Part shown: one piece after another, positions 16,631 through 23,481 of the stretch
Layout: each line of letters opens with the position of its first letter
Position numbering within the stretch: the first letter of the stretch is position 1
Source: Victivallales bacterium
GTDB lineage: Bacteria > Verrucomicrobiota > Lentisphaeria > Oligosphaerales > Lenti-02
Direction: 5' to 3'
DNA length: 25,249 bases
Assembly (NCBI GenBank): GCA_018648945.1
Contig: JABGQJ010000022.1
Span: 1 to 25,249, forward strand
Notes under the pieces: generated by a model
Seen by the model: only the letters and a program-made list of their open reading frames with translations
Told to the model about the DNA's origin: nothing
The model's database searches: none
Program-made: the position numbers and the translations under genes

Positions 16631-17251
16631 CTACTTGGTGCCGTACAGGCGGTCACCGGCATCGCCCAGGCCGGGGACGATGTACCGGTGGTCGTTAAGA
16701 TACTCGTCCACCGCCGCCGTGTAGATGGGCACGTCGGGAAAACGTCCCTCGATCGCCGCGATGCCCTCGGGGGCAGAGAGGATGGAGACGATGGTCACGT
16801 TGTCGATGCCCTCGCGCTTGAGCAGATCCACGGTGGCGGCCAGGGAGCCCCCGGTGGCAAGCATGGGATCGATGATGATGGCAACGGGCTCGTGCAGATT
16901 CTCGGGGAGCTTGCAGTAATACTCCACTGGCTCCTTGGTCTCGGGATCGCGGTACATACCGACGAAGCCAACCTTGGCGGTGGGCACCAGCGTCAGCATC
17001 CCGTCGAGCATGCCGATTCCCGCCCGCAGAACGGGCACGATGACGATGTCGTTGCGCACCTGTTTGCCGGTCATGGCCGTGAGCGGCGTCTCGATCTCCC
17101 GATCCCCCAGCTCCACTCCCTTGAGCGCCTCGTAGGCCAGCAGGAGGGTGATCTCACTGGCCAGTTCGCGGAACTCCTTGGAGCCGGTATTCACATCCCG
17201 GAGCACGGTGAGTTTGTGCTGGAGAAGAGGGTGATTGATCTCGTGCAACAT
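16631..17251 (-). CDS. upp: Uracil phosphoribosyltransferase
   Basis: A cytoplasmic salvage enzyme converting uracil and PRPP to UMP. The 206-residue product has the usual UPRT length (about 208). The PRPP loop DPMLATGGS is intact, preceded by the family block GMYRDPETKEPVEYYCKLP and followed by the C-terminal uracil-binding region PGLGDAGDRLYGTK. VPVLRAGIGMLDGM is also characteristic. The start at 17251 gives MLHEINHPLLQHKL, matching typical UPRT N-termini; the open frame extends upstream to 17395 but that part does not resemble the family. The Shine-Dalgarno sequence is weak. It is first in the upp-uraA operon and divergent from the GH42-like gene. Confidence 0.96.
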   Translation of the reverse strand: MLHEINHPLLQHKLTVLRDVNTGSKEFRELASEITLLLAYEALKGVELGDREIETPLTAMTGKQVRNDIVIVPVLRAGIGMLDGMLTLVPTAKVGFVGMYRDPETKEPVEYYCKLPENLHEPVAIIIDPMLATGGSLAATVDLLKREGIDNVTIVSILSAPEGIAAIEGRFPDVPIYTAAVDEYLNDHRYIVPGLGDAGDRLYGTK

Positions 17252-17285
17252 GGGGATTCTCTTGCTTCTGGGTATGCAGTCTGTC

Positions 17286-17314
17286 GAACGTACGTGCCAG
17301 ACGGGGGATGTCAA
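17286..17314 (-). promoter_or_regulatory. Possible promoter of upp-uraA
   Basis: On the minus strand a perfect TTGACA (complement of 17309-17314) is followed after 17 bases by ACGTTC (complement of 17286-17291), a poor -10. It lies 35-63 bases upstream of the upp start in the divergent region between upp and the glycosidase gene. The -35 box is exact; the -10 assignment is weak. Confidence 0.3.
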
Positions 17315-17409
17315 TGGAACGGAGAGGCGTATGCACCGCATGGCATGGGCGGGCTGCCGTGTGTAGATTGCAGATCTCAGCAACCCCCTCTCCAAAGGAG
17401 TCTGGAACG

Positions 17410-20178
17410 ATGCCGAAGCATGCGTTTCTCTTTGCCGCCATGGTGTTCGGAATCGCTCATGGTGCCGATCTCCCCGTTCTCCTCTGGACTCCGGACCAGG
17501 CCTCGGGCCTGTCCGTGCCCTCGGGGGGCGACGGGGGAAATGTGGCGGAGACGATCGATGGCAAGACCGTCCGCCGAATCGCCCCCAAGAGTCTCTACTT
17601 CTACGTGCGCATCGAGGACAAAGCCTACGAACAGGCGGCCCCGCTGGACCTGTATCTGTCTGTCGAGGTGGCCGACGACGAGTTCAACCGGGTTGGCGTG
17701 CAGTATGATCGGGCCACACCGGGCAATCGAGCGGGAGCGAATTACGCCAAGGCCGAGGGCGGCGCAATTCTGACCGGGCAAGGCGGCTGGCGGACGATCC
17801 ACTTCAAGCTGCCCCAAGCCCGGCTTGGGCACGGGCAGAACCACAGCACGGATTTCCGGCTGAATGCGCGTGGCCTGGCAGTGCGCAGCGTTCGCGTCGC
17901 GGCCAAGGAGCCCGCGGGCTTTGCCCTGAGCCAGAGCCTCTCCGCCGAGACGATTCGCGGCCTGGAAGTGAAGCGTCCCGCAGGCATGGAACTGACCATC
18001 GGCAACGATGCCAGCGATACAGATGCCAAGATTCTGAAGGCCTTGAGCGTGACCAGTGTCGAGAGCTATGTGCACTGGGCCAGCGTCGAAGGCGAGGCCC
18101 GTGACCAGTGGAATTGGAGCCAATGGGACCGGCAGGCCGAGACTCTGCAGGCGAACGGTCTGAAGTGGGTGCCGTTCCTGATTGCGGGACCGGCCTACGC
18201 GACGCCCCTGTGGTTCCAAGAGAGCGAGCAGTCCCGCGTCGTACGCTGCCTGGAGCATGGCAAGGACAGCAAGGTGCAGAGCATCTTCAACCCCCACCTG
18301 CCGGCAATGGTGGACCGTTTTCTGGCGGCGTTCGCGAAGCGCTACCGGGACCGGGGCGTGATCGAGTCGGTACTGCTGGGAGTGACCGGAATCTACGGCG
18401 AAAGCATCTATCCGGCGGGCCCGGAAGGCGGCTGGACCGCGCAACTGACCGGTCCCTATCACAACCACTTGGGTTGGTGGGCGGGCGACGAACTGGCCGA
18501 GGCTGCATTCCGTAAAGCCATGCAAACCAGATACAGAGAGATCGCCGCGCTGAACCAGGCGTGGGGCACCACGCACGCCGACTTCGCGGCGGTGAAGCCC
18601 TTCCTCCCCAAGCATGCACCCAACGACCGGGCCCGCGCCGACTTTGCGGAATGGTACCAGCAGGTGATGACCGACTGGTCGGTGCTCTGGGTGAAAGCCA
18701 CGCGCAAGCACTTCCCAAAGACGGAGATCTACCTCTGCACCGGCGGCAGCGGCACGCCCGTTCTCGGGGCTGATTTCACCGCCCAGGCCAAGGCTATCGC
18801 CCCCTTTGGCGCAGGCATCCGCATCACCAACGAGGCCAGCAGCTATCCGCACAACTTCGTCATCACCCGCGAGGTGGCCACCGCCACGGAGCTGTACAAG
18901 ACCTTCGCTGGCTTCGAACCGGCGGGACTGGTGGACGAGAAGGGCGTGGTGGCCCGGATCTACAACGCCACGGCTTCGGGCATCCGCCAACTGCACTACT
19001 ACCAGCCCAACATCCTGCAATCCAAGGCCGCCCTGGCCAATTTCCGCCGGGACGCCGCGCTGGTGATCCCGCGGCAACCCGAGGTCAGCGTGGGATTCTA
19101 TGTCTCGCGCGAGAGCTGGGCCGTGGCCCCCGAGACGCTTGGTCCCATGTATGAACAGGCGCGGGCATTGCGGGACCTGACCGACTTTGCCATGGTGACC
19201 CGCCAGAGCGTGGTCGATGGCGCCCTGCGGGATCTGCGGGCACTGGTTCTGCTGCAGAGCCCGGTCCTGGAGCCAGCGGCGGCGAAGGCCATCGAGGAAT
19301 GGGTGCAGCAGGGCGGCATTCTCGTGGCGGCCGATCTCTCCTCCGCCAGACTCGCTTCGCGGCTGTACGACGGAGCGGCATGGCAAAAGCGGTTGCTGGC
19401 CCACGCCTCGACGGGGCCCGAACTGATCCGGGCGGTGCTTGACGGCGAGGTCCCGGATCGCTGGCAACTGCACGTGGGCACGCCTGCGGACGGACCATGG
19501 TTGCAGGGCGACTGGCATCATCGGGAGAGAGGCCTGGAGTTTGCGGACATCAAGGATGCCCGCAAACGCTGGAGCGGGGCACGCCCGCGCATTCTGCTGC
19601 CCACCCGCCCCGGGGCCGACTACACGCTGCGCCTGACTGGCTACCTTGCCGGGCACTCGGTCGGCAAGACAGAGAACGAGGTGGTGGTGAATGGCACGGT
19701 CGTGGGCCGCCTTAATCGGGCCGGGAGCCATCTCAACGAGTTCGCCGTACCTGCCGCCGCGCTCACTCGTTCCCCCGCCATGCTGGAGATCCGCATCAAG
19801 ACCTGGAGCCCAAAACAGGTGGGGCAGAGCGGCGACGACCGGCAGTTGGGGGTGGCCCTGCACGGCGTCGAGCTGGTCCGCAAGGGCGCGGAGAAAGCCG
19901 AATTCACGGCTGCCACGCTACGCTACGACCTCGATTCGCGCGCCCTCCGGAGCCATCTCATGCAAGTGGGCAAGGGCTGGACACTCTACCTGCCTGGCCT
20001 GGGCACGGATACCGAGCGGCTGTCTCGGATTCTTGGCGCCTTCCTGCGCGAGACCGACCGGCACGTGCCGAAGACACGGCCGCTTGTGCCCCACGACGGG
20101 AAATCGGACGGAATCTACAGTACAGTGACGGCGAGGGGCATTCTGCGCTACGATGCGAGGACTGCGACCATCCGCTAG
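17410..20178 (+). CDS. Secreted GH42-like (clan GH-A) glycoside hydrolase
   Basis: The 922-residue product begins with a signal peptide (MPKHAFLFAAMVFGIAHG), so it is exported. Residues ~20-180 look like a beta-sandwich. A TIM barrel follows, with the GH42/GH14-type pattern ESYVHWASVEGE, WNWSQWDRQ and LKWVPFLIAGPAYATPLWF. Candidate catalytic residues are E331 (GIYGESIYP, acid/base) and E475 (RITNEASSYPHN, nucleophile). After the barrel a beta-galactosidase trimerisation-like segment (RALVLLQSPVLEPAAAKAIEEW) precedes a jelly-roll-like stretch near residues 735-830. ATG 17410 is supported by AAAGGAG at 17394-17400, nine bases upstream, and by the signal peptide. GH42 usually means beta-galactosidase, but similarity here is distant and the substrate is open. 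It diverges from upp and heads a same-strand run of four genes. Confidence 0.72.
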   Translation: MPKHAFLFAAMVFGIAHGADLPVLLWTPDQASGLSVPSGGDGGNVAETIDGKTVRRIAPKSLYFYVRIEDKAYEQAAPLDLYLSVEVADDEFNRVGVQYDRATPGNRAGANYAKAEGGAILTGQGGWRTIHFKLPQARLGHGQNHSTDFRLNARGLAVRSVRVAAKEPAGFALSQSLSAETIRGLEVKRPAGMELTIGNDASDTDAKILKALSVTSVESYVHWASVEGEARDQWNWSQWDRQAETLQANGLKWVPFLIAGPAYATPLWFQESEQSRVVRCLEHGKDSKVQSIFNPHLPAMVDRFLAAFAKRYRDRGVIESVLLGVTGIYGESIYPAGPEGGWTAQLTGPYHNHLGWWAGDELAEAAFRKAMQTRYREIAALNQAWGTTHADFAAVKPFLPKHAPNDRARADFAEWYQQVMTDWSVLWVKATRKHFPKTEIYLCTGGSGTPVLGADFTAQAKAIAPFGAGIRITNEASSYPHNFVITREVATATELYKTFAGFEPAGLVDEKGVVARIYNATASGIRQLHYYQPNILQSKAALANFRRDAALVIPRQPEVSVGFYVSRESWAVAPETLGPMYEQARALRDLTDFAMVTRQSVVDGALRDLRALVLLQSPVLEPAAAKAIEEWVQQGGILVAADLSSARLASRLYDGAAWQKRLLAHASTGPELIRAVLDGEVPDRWQLHVGTPADGPWLQGDWHHRERGLEFADIKDARKRWSGARPRILLPTRPGADYTLRLTGYLAGHSVGKTENEVVVNGTVVGRLNRAGSHLNEFAVPAAALTRSPAMLEIRIKTWSPKQVGQSGDDRQLGVALHGVELVRKGAEKAEFTAATLRYDLDSRALRSHLMQVGKGWTLYLPGLGTDTERLSRILGAFLRETDRHVPKTRPLVPHDGKSDGIYSTVTARGILRYDARTATIR

Positions 20179-20217
20179 ACACCGGACCAGCCAGAGGAGA
20201 GAACGGCAATGGGAGCA

Positions 20218-20265
20218 GAGACCATTCCAGGCCGCATACAACGGCCTGGCGAGATGCGTGGTCTC
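20218..20265 (+). terminator. Nested hairpin between the glycosidase and the first TPR paralog
   Basis: An inner perfect 8-base stem CCAGGCCG/CGGCCTGG (20227-20234 with 20242-20249, loop CATACAA) lies inside an outer perfect 7-base stem GAGACCA/TGGTCTC (20218-20224 with 20259-20265). TTTT follows at 20271-20274. It starts 40 bases after the glycosidase stop codon and ends 72 bases before the next gene. It could be a terminator, or a structured 5' leader of the TPR paralog gene. Confidence 0.45.
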
Positions 20266-20337
20266 CCTGATTTTCGGCAACTGAGGAAGTAGATTGGTCT
20301 GGCAACGCGGACAACACACGATAGGAGAACACCAGAG

Positions 20338-21906
20338 ATGCCAACAGCAGCAGCAAAAACTGGACTCTCGCTTCTGATCATGCTCATGGGCTGGTTCCAG
20401 GACGGCCTCGCCAAGCTGGACCAGAAGGACTACCCGGGCGCCATCGCGGCCTTTACCAAGGTGATCCATCACGAGGAGACGGATGCGGATCTGCGCCAAA
20501 GCGCCAGGACGCATCGGGCAGCGGCCTACAGCAAAGCCGGTGAACTGGACAAGGCCAAGCGGGATCTGGCCCAGGTGCTGAAGGAGACGGGCAGCGCCGA
20601 GGCGCGGGCTCGCGTGTTCGCACGGATCGCGGAAGCGGGGATCGACGCCACGACACTGCTCCCCAAGGAGACACCGGAACAGGCGTTCGCCAGAACCAAG
20701 AAGCTGGGCGCCGACAGGGATCTAGCCGGGTTCCGCAAGCGACTGGCCGGCGACTTTGTCGCCAGCCTCCGCATGATGGAGCACCTCATCGCGGCGGAAG
20801 GCCGTGGTGATGCAGCCCGGGAGATCTCGCAGATGTGCGGGGACCTTCAGTACGCCAGCAGCCAGATTGGCAAGGGCGCAGACCTCGGCACGGCACAAGC
20901 CGTGGCGGCAGTCAACCGCGGCCGCCTGCAACTGACCTTCCGGTTGGTCGCCGTTGGCGACGAGTGGCATTTCGACACGCTGCTGGACGCGAAGCGGGGA
21001 GACAAGCGCGAGGGCCGCGAGATGGCGGCTCCGCCCGTGGCGGTCGGACCAAAGGATGTCCAAGAGGTCCAGGCGGTCCTTGCGGAAGTGGCCGTCAAGG
21101 AAGTGGCCGTCAAGAAGGTGGCCGTCAGGAAGGTAGCCGTCAGAAAAGTGGCCGCCAGGAAGGCAGTGGCGGCTCCGGCTGATGCGGCTGTGGTGGCGGC
21201 CGCACCCAGTGTGGTGGTGGCGGCAGAAGTCGGCGACCTGGAGATTCTGATCGAAGGAAAGAAGCTCAGCGCCAAGGATGTGGTTGCCCGCGAACTGCCC
21301 CTGCAGAAGAAGATCACGGACGCGCTCTACGCGTTCGCCGGCAAACATGGCGGCGACCTGCCCAAGGAACTGGACGAGGTCGCGGACCTGCTTGGCAAGG
21401 AAGCCCATATCCTGGAGTTCGCCGACCCGAACACCGGCAAGTCGTCCCCGCGCCTCTACCACTGTCTGGGCAACCTCACCCAGGTGTCCAAGCCGAAGGA
21501 GATGTTCCTGGTCGCCACGCCGGTTGCCATCGACGGCAAACGAGTCGTGGCCTTTGCCGATGGGCACGGCGGCGAGGTCCCTGAAGACGAGTTCCTGAAG
21601 GTGGCCAAGGCCCAGAAATGGGATCTCACGCCGAAGAAGCCGGAGATGACGAAGGCGGAACTGAAGGCCAAGGTGGATGCCCTAGTAACACAGCTTGGGG
21701 ACGCCAAGGCCGCCCGGCGCAAAGCCGCCTACTGGGAACTCAAGCGGCTGGGAGAGAAGGCCGAGCCAATCCTGGAAGCACACCGCGGGCACCCGGACCC
21801 GGAGATCCGCTTGAGCGTCCGCAAGTTACTCAAGGAAGACCTGCCCAAGCGGGCAACCGTCCCCGTGCGGGGCATGCAAGGCGGGCTCATGCAGTTGCGC
21901 AGATAG
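20338..21906 (+). CDS. TPR / pseudopilin-like / HEAT-like fusion protein, paralog 1
   Basis: No named family is recognised for the full-length 522-residue protein, but its parts can be read. Residues 1-18 carry a short hydrophobic stretch (TGLSLLIMLMGWF). Residues ~20-85 hold TPR-like helices (GLAKLDQKDYPGAIAAFTKV). Residues ~115-220 may be NTF2-like, ending LVAVGDEWHFDTLL. Next comes a basic linker with five VAV(K/R)K-type repeats (251-275), then a domain resembling the globular end of PVC-type pseudopilins (ILEFADPNTGKSSPRLYH ... VVAFADGHGGEVPEDEF), and finally a HEAT-like repeat (KVDALVTQLGDAKAARRKAA ... HPDPEIRLSVRKLL). The gene at 21961 is a tandem paralog. Unlike that copy, this one lacks the NDLKQIALGL-type pilin helix remnant. 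ATG 20338 has AGGAG at 20323-20327. The function is unknown. Confidence 0.75.
   Translation: MPTAAAKTGLSLLIMLMGWFQDGLAKLDQKDYPGAIAAFTKVIHHEETDADLRQSARTHRAAAYSKAGELDKAKRDLAQVLKETGSAEARARVFARIAEAGIDATTLLPKETPEQAFARTKKLGADRDLAGFRKRLAGDFVASLRMMEHLIAAEGRGDAAREISQMCGDLQYASSQIGKGADLGTAQAVAAVNRGRLQLTFRLVAVGDEWHFDTLLDAKRGDKREGREMAAPPVAVGPKDVQEVQAVLAEVAVKEVAVKKVAVRKVAVRKVAARKAVAAPADAAVVAAAPSVVVAAEVGDLEILIEGKKLSAKDVVARELPLQKKITDALYAFAGKHGGDLPKELDEVADLLGKEAHILEFADPNTGKSSPRLYHCLGNLTQVSKPKEMFLVATPVAIDGKRVVAFADGHGGEVPEDEFLKVAKAQKWDLTPKKPEMTKAELKAKVDALVTQLGDAKAARRKAAYWELKRLGEKAEPILEAHRGHPDPEIRLSVRKLLKEDLPKRATVPVRGMQGGLMQLRR
21088..21162 (+). repeat. 15-base tandem repeat inside TPR paralog 1
   Basis: Five consecutive 15-base units begin at 21088, 21103, 21118, 21133 and 21148; the first reads GTGGCCGTCAAGGAA. 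Each encodes a pentapeptide of the form VAVKE, VAVKK, VAVRK, VAVRK, VAARK. The multiple of three keeps the frame, so copy number can change without breaking the gene. The other paralog lacks the repeat. Confidence 0.9.
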
Positions 21907-21910
21907 ACAG

Positions 21911-21933
21911 GCCCTTCCTCTCTGAGGAAAGGC
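21911..21933 (+). terminator. Hairpin between the two TPR paralogs
   Basis: GCCCTTCCTC (21911-21920), loop TCT, GAGGAAAGGC (21924-21933) form a 10-base stem with one C-A mismatch, four bases after the paralog 1 stop. No T-run follows, so partial termination or transcript processing between the two genes is as likely as full termination. Confidence 0.35.
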
Positions 21934-21960
21934 AGTATTGGAGCAGGGAAGGCAGAGACT

Positions 21961-23208
21961 ATGGCACCAATCGCAGCGAAGACAGGACTCTCCATTCTGA
22001 TCATGCTCTTCGGCCTGTTCCGGGAAGGACTCGCCAAGCTCGATCAGAGGGACTACCCCGGGGCCATCGCGGCCTTCACCCAGGTGATCGAGCACAAGGC
22101 GGCCGATGCGGCGCTGCGCGAACGCGCGGTGTTCTGGCGGGGCGTGGCCTATGGCAAGTCGGGCCAAGCGGACAAGGCGAAAGTGGATCTGGGCAAGGTT
22201 CTTGCGAACACCCGCAACCCCGATCTGCGCGGCAAAGCCTTCGTTGCCTTCGGGCAGCTGGGCGGCGACCGCAAGGCGTTGCTTCCGAAGGAGACCCCGA
22301 AGCAAGCGTTCGAGAGGACCAAACTCCTGGGCCAGGAAAAGGACGCAGTCGGGTTCCGAAAACGCGTCGGCGGGGACCTGGCCGCCATCCTGCGCATGTC
22401 GGAGATGGTGATGGACGCCGACCGGCAGGGCATGGGGGAGCAGGTCATTCGGGAGATCTCCGGAGAGCTGGCCTACGGCGGCAGCAAGGTCGGCACAGGG
22501 AAGGAGTTCGGCACAGCCACCGTGGACGTGCTGGCCGACACCCTGGTGCTCACTCTACAGCTGGCGGCGGTGGGCAAGGAGTGGCAGTTCCGGAGTCTGC
22601 TGGCGGTGAAACAGACAGACGTGCGGAGAATCGGCGGCGGCGCGCGAGGCAACCAGATCGCCCAAGTCAACGACCTCAAGCAGATTGCCCTGGGGCTGAT
22701 CATGTTCGCTGATGACAATGGGGAAACCTACCCGAATACGCTGAAAGAGATCCAGCCGTATCTTGGGGGTAAGCCCCAGATGCTGGAGTTCACCGACCCC
22801 GCCACCGGCAAGACCTCCCCTCTCCTATACCACGATATGGGGGCAGTCGGGGCCGTGAAGACCCCCAGCGACACCTACATGGTGGCCACTCCCGCCGCGA
22901 TCAACGGGCAACGCGCCGTTGCGTTCTGCGATGGGCATGTGGCGATGGTAGCCGAAGCGAAGTTCCTGAAGACGGCGAAGGGCCAGGGCTGGAAACTGGG
23001 CCCGAAGAAGCCGGTGAAGGTGGACAAGGATGCGGCGGCGAAGGTGGAGGCGCTCATCAGGCAACTGGGGGATCCGAAGGCCGCCACCCGCAAGGCCGCC
23101 TACCGAGAACTGAAGGGACTGGGGAACCAGGCGGAAAAGAACCTGGAGAAGCACAAGAATCATCCCGATCCCGAGGTACGTTTGAGCATCCGACAGCTTC
23201 TTAAGTAG
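21961..23208 (+). CDS. TPR / pseudopilin-like / HEAT-like fusion protein, paralog 2
   Basis: The 415-residue product parallels paralog 1 along most of its length. The N-terminus (AAKTGLSILIMLFGLFREGL, then AKLDQRDYPGAIAAFTQVIE) is nearly identical, and the two genes match closely at the DNA level there, indicating tandem duplication. Domains in order: short hydrophobic stretch, TPR-like helices (~20-90), possible NTF2-like region ending LAAVGKEWQFRSLL (~105-215), a pseudopilin-type segment (QVNDLKQIALGLIMFADDNG ... VAFCDGHVAMVAEAKF) as in the H-X9-DG proteins of PVC bacteria, and a HEAT-like tail (HPDPEVRLSIRQLLK). The N-terminal prepilin helix and cleavage site are absent, so it is not a pilin itself. 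It begins 54 bases after paralog 1 and has GGAAGG upstream of ATG 21961. The function is unknown. Confidence 0.77.
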   Translation: MAPIAAKTGLSILIMLFGLFREGLAKLDQRDYPGAIAAFTQVIEHKAADAALRERAVFWRGVAYGKSGQADKAKVDLGKVLANTRNPDLRGKAFVAFGQLGGDRKALLPKETPKQAFERTKLLGQEKDAVGFRKRVGGDLAAILRMSEMVMDADRQGMGEQVIREISGELAYGGSKVGTGKEFGTATVDVLADTLVLTLQLAAVGKEWQFRSLLAVKQTDVRRIGGGARGNQIAQVNDLKQIALGLIMFADDNGETYPNTLKEIQPYLGGKPQMLEFTDPATGKTSPLLYHDMGAVGAVKTPSDTYMVATPAAINGQRAVAFCDGHVAMVAEAKFLKTAKGQGWKLGPKKPVKVDKDAAAKVEALIRQLGDPKAATRKAAYRELKGLGNQAEKNLEKHKNHPDPEVRLSIRQLLK

Positions 23209-23232
23209 AAAGGAGATGGAATGGTGGAATAG

Positions 23233-23310
23233 TGGAATGCCGAAGGCCCTGAGCAGAGCCGAAGGGATGGAATGCCGAAGGCCCTGAGCAGAGCCGAGGG
23301 GATGGAATGC
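23233..23310 (+). repeat. 35-base tandem direct repeat, two copies plus a partial third
   Basis: Copies start at 23233 and 23268 and differ only near the end; TGGAATGC at 23303-23310 begins a third. The core CCCTGAGCAGAGCCGAAGGG resembles a CCTGAGC...GCCGAAGG-type interspersed repeat seen between genes in many bacterial genomes (from memory, not searched). Confidence 0.8.
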
Positions 23311-23353
23311 GGGGGAAAGGGCAAGGGACGGGCTCCCCGACTGATCCGCGTCC

Positions 23354-23380
23354 GATTCGTCCGATCCGGCCGATTCGTCC
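23354..23380 (+). repeat. 9-base tandem repeat
   Basis: GATTCGTCC, GATCCGGCC, GATTCGTCC follow one another at 23354, 23363 and 23372, preceded by a related GATCCGCGTCC at 23343. This is a small microsatellite-like array with degenerate units. Confidence 0.7.
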
Positions 23381-23481
23381 AATGGGGCACCACATCTCCC
23401 CCACTCAGATCCAAGCCCTCCAGAACCCCATTCTGCATTCTCACTTCTACATTCTGCATTTCCCCCCAACGGAGATACCCG

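Larger units (their letters stand above)
23209..23481. other. Repeat-rich non-coding segment
   Basis: These 273 bases hold three different repeat types in sequence: a 35-base direct repeat (23233-23302 plus a partial third copy), a run of GATTCGTCC-like 9-mers (23354-23380), and ATTCTGCATT twice (23430-23439 and 23451-23460). The open frame of the next gene runs through this segment from 23272, but the translation is meaningless and a good start exists at 23482. No terminator or promoter is obvious. Confidence 0.7.

Noticed and set aside
17377..19863. 828-codon open frame on the minus strand opposite the glycosidase gene
   Set aside because: The plus-strand protein has a signal peptide, a good ribosome binding site and recognisable GH-A motifs. 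The antisense translation has no domain pattern and arises from high GC at third positions.
23233..23310. CRISPR array
   Set aside because: Only two full copies, directly adjacent without spacers, and no cas genes in the window.
23272..23481. 70-codon N-terminal extension of the BNR protein
   Set aside because: It translates repeat DNA and would bury the twin-arginine signal; ATG 23482 has a good ribosome binding site.
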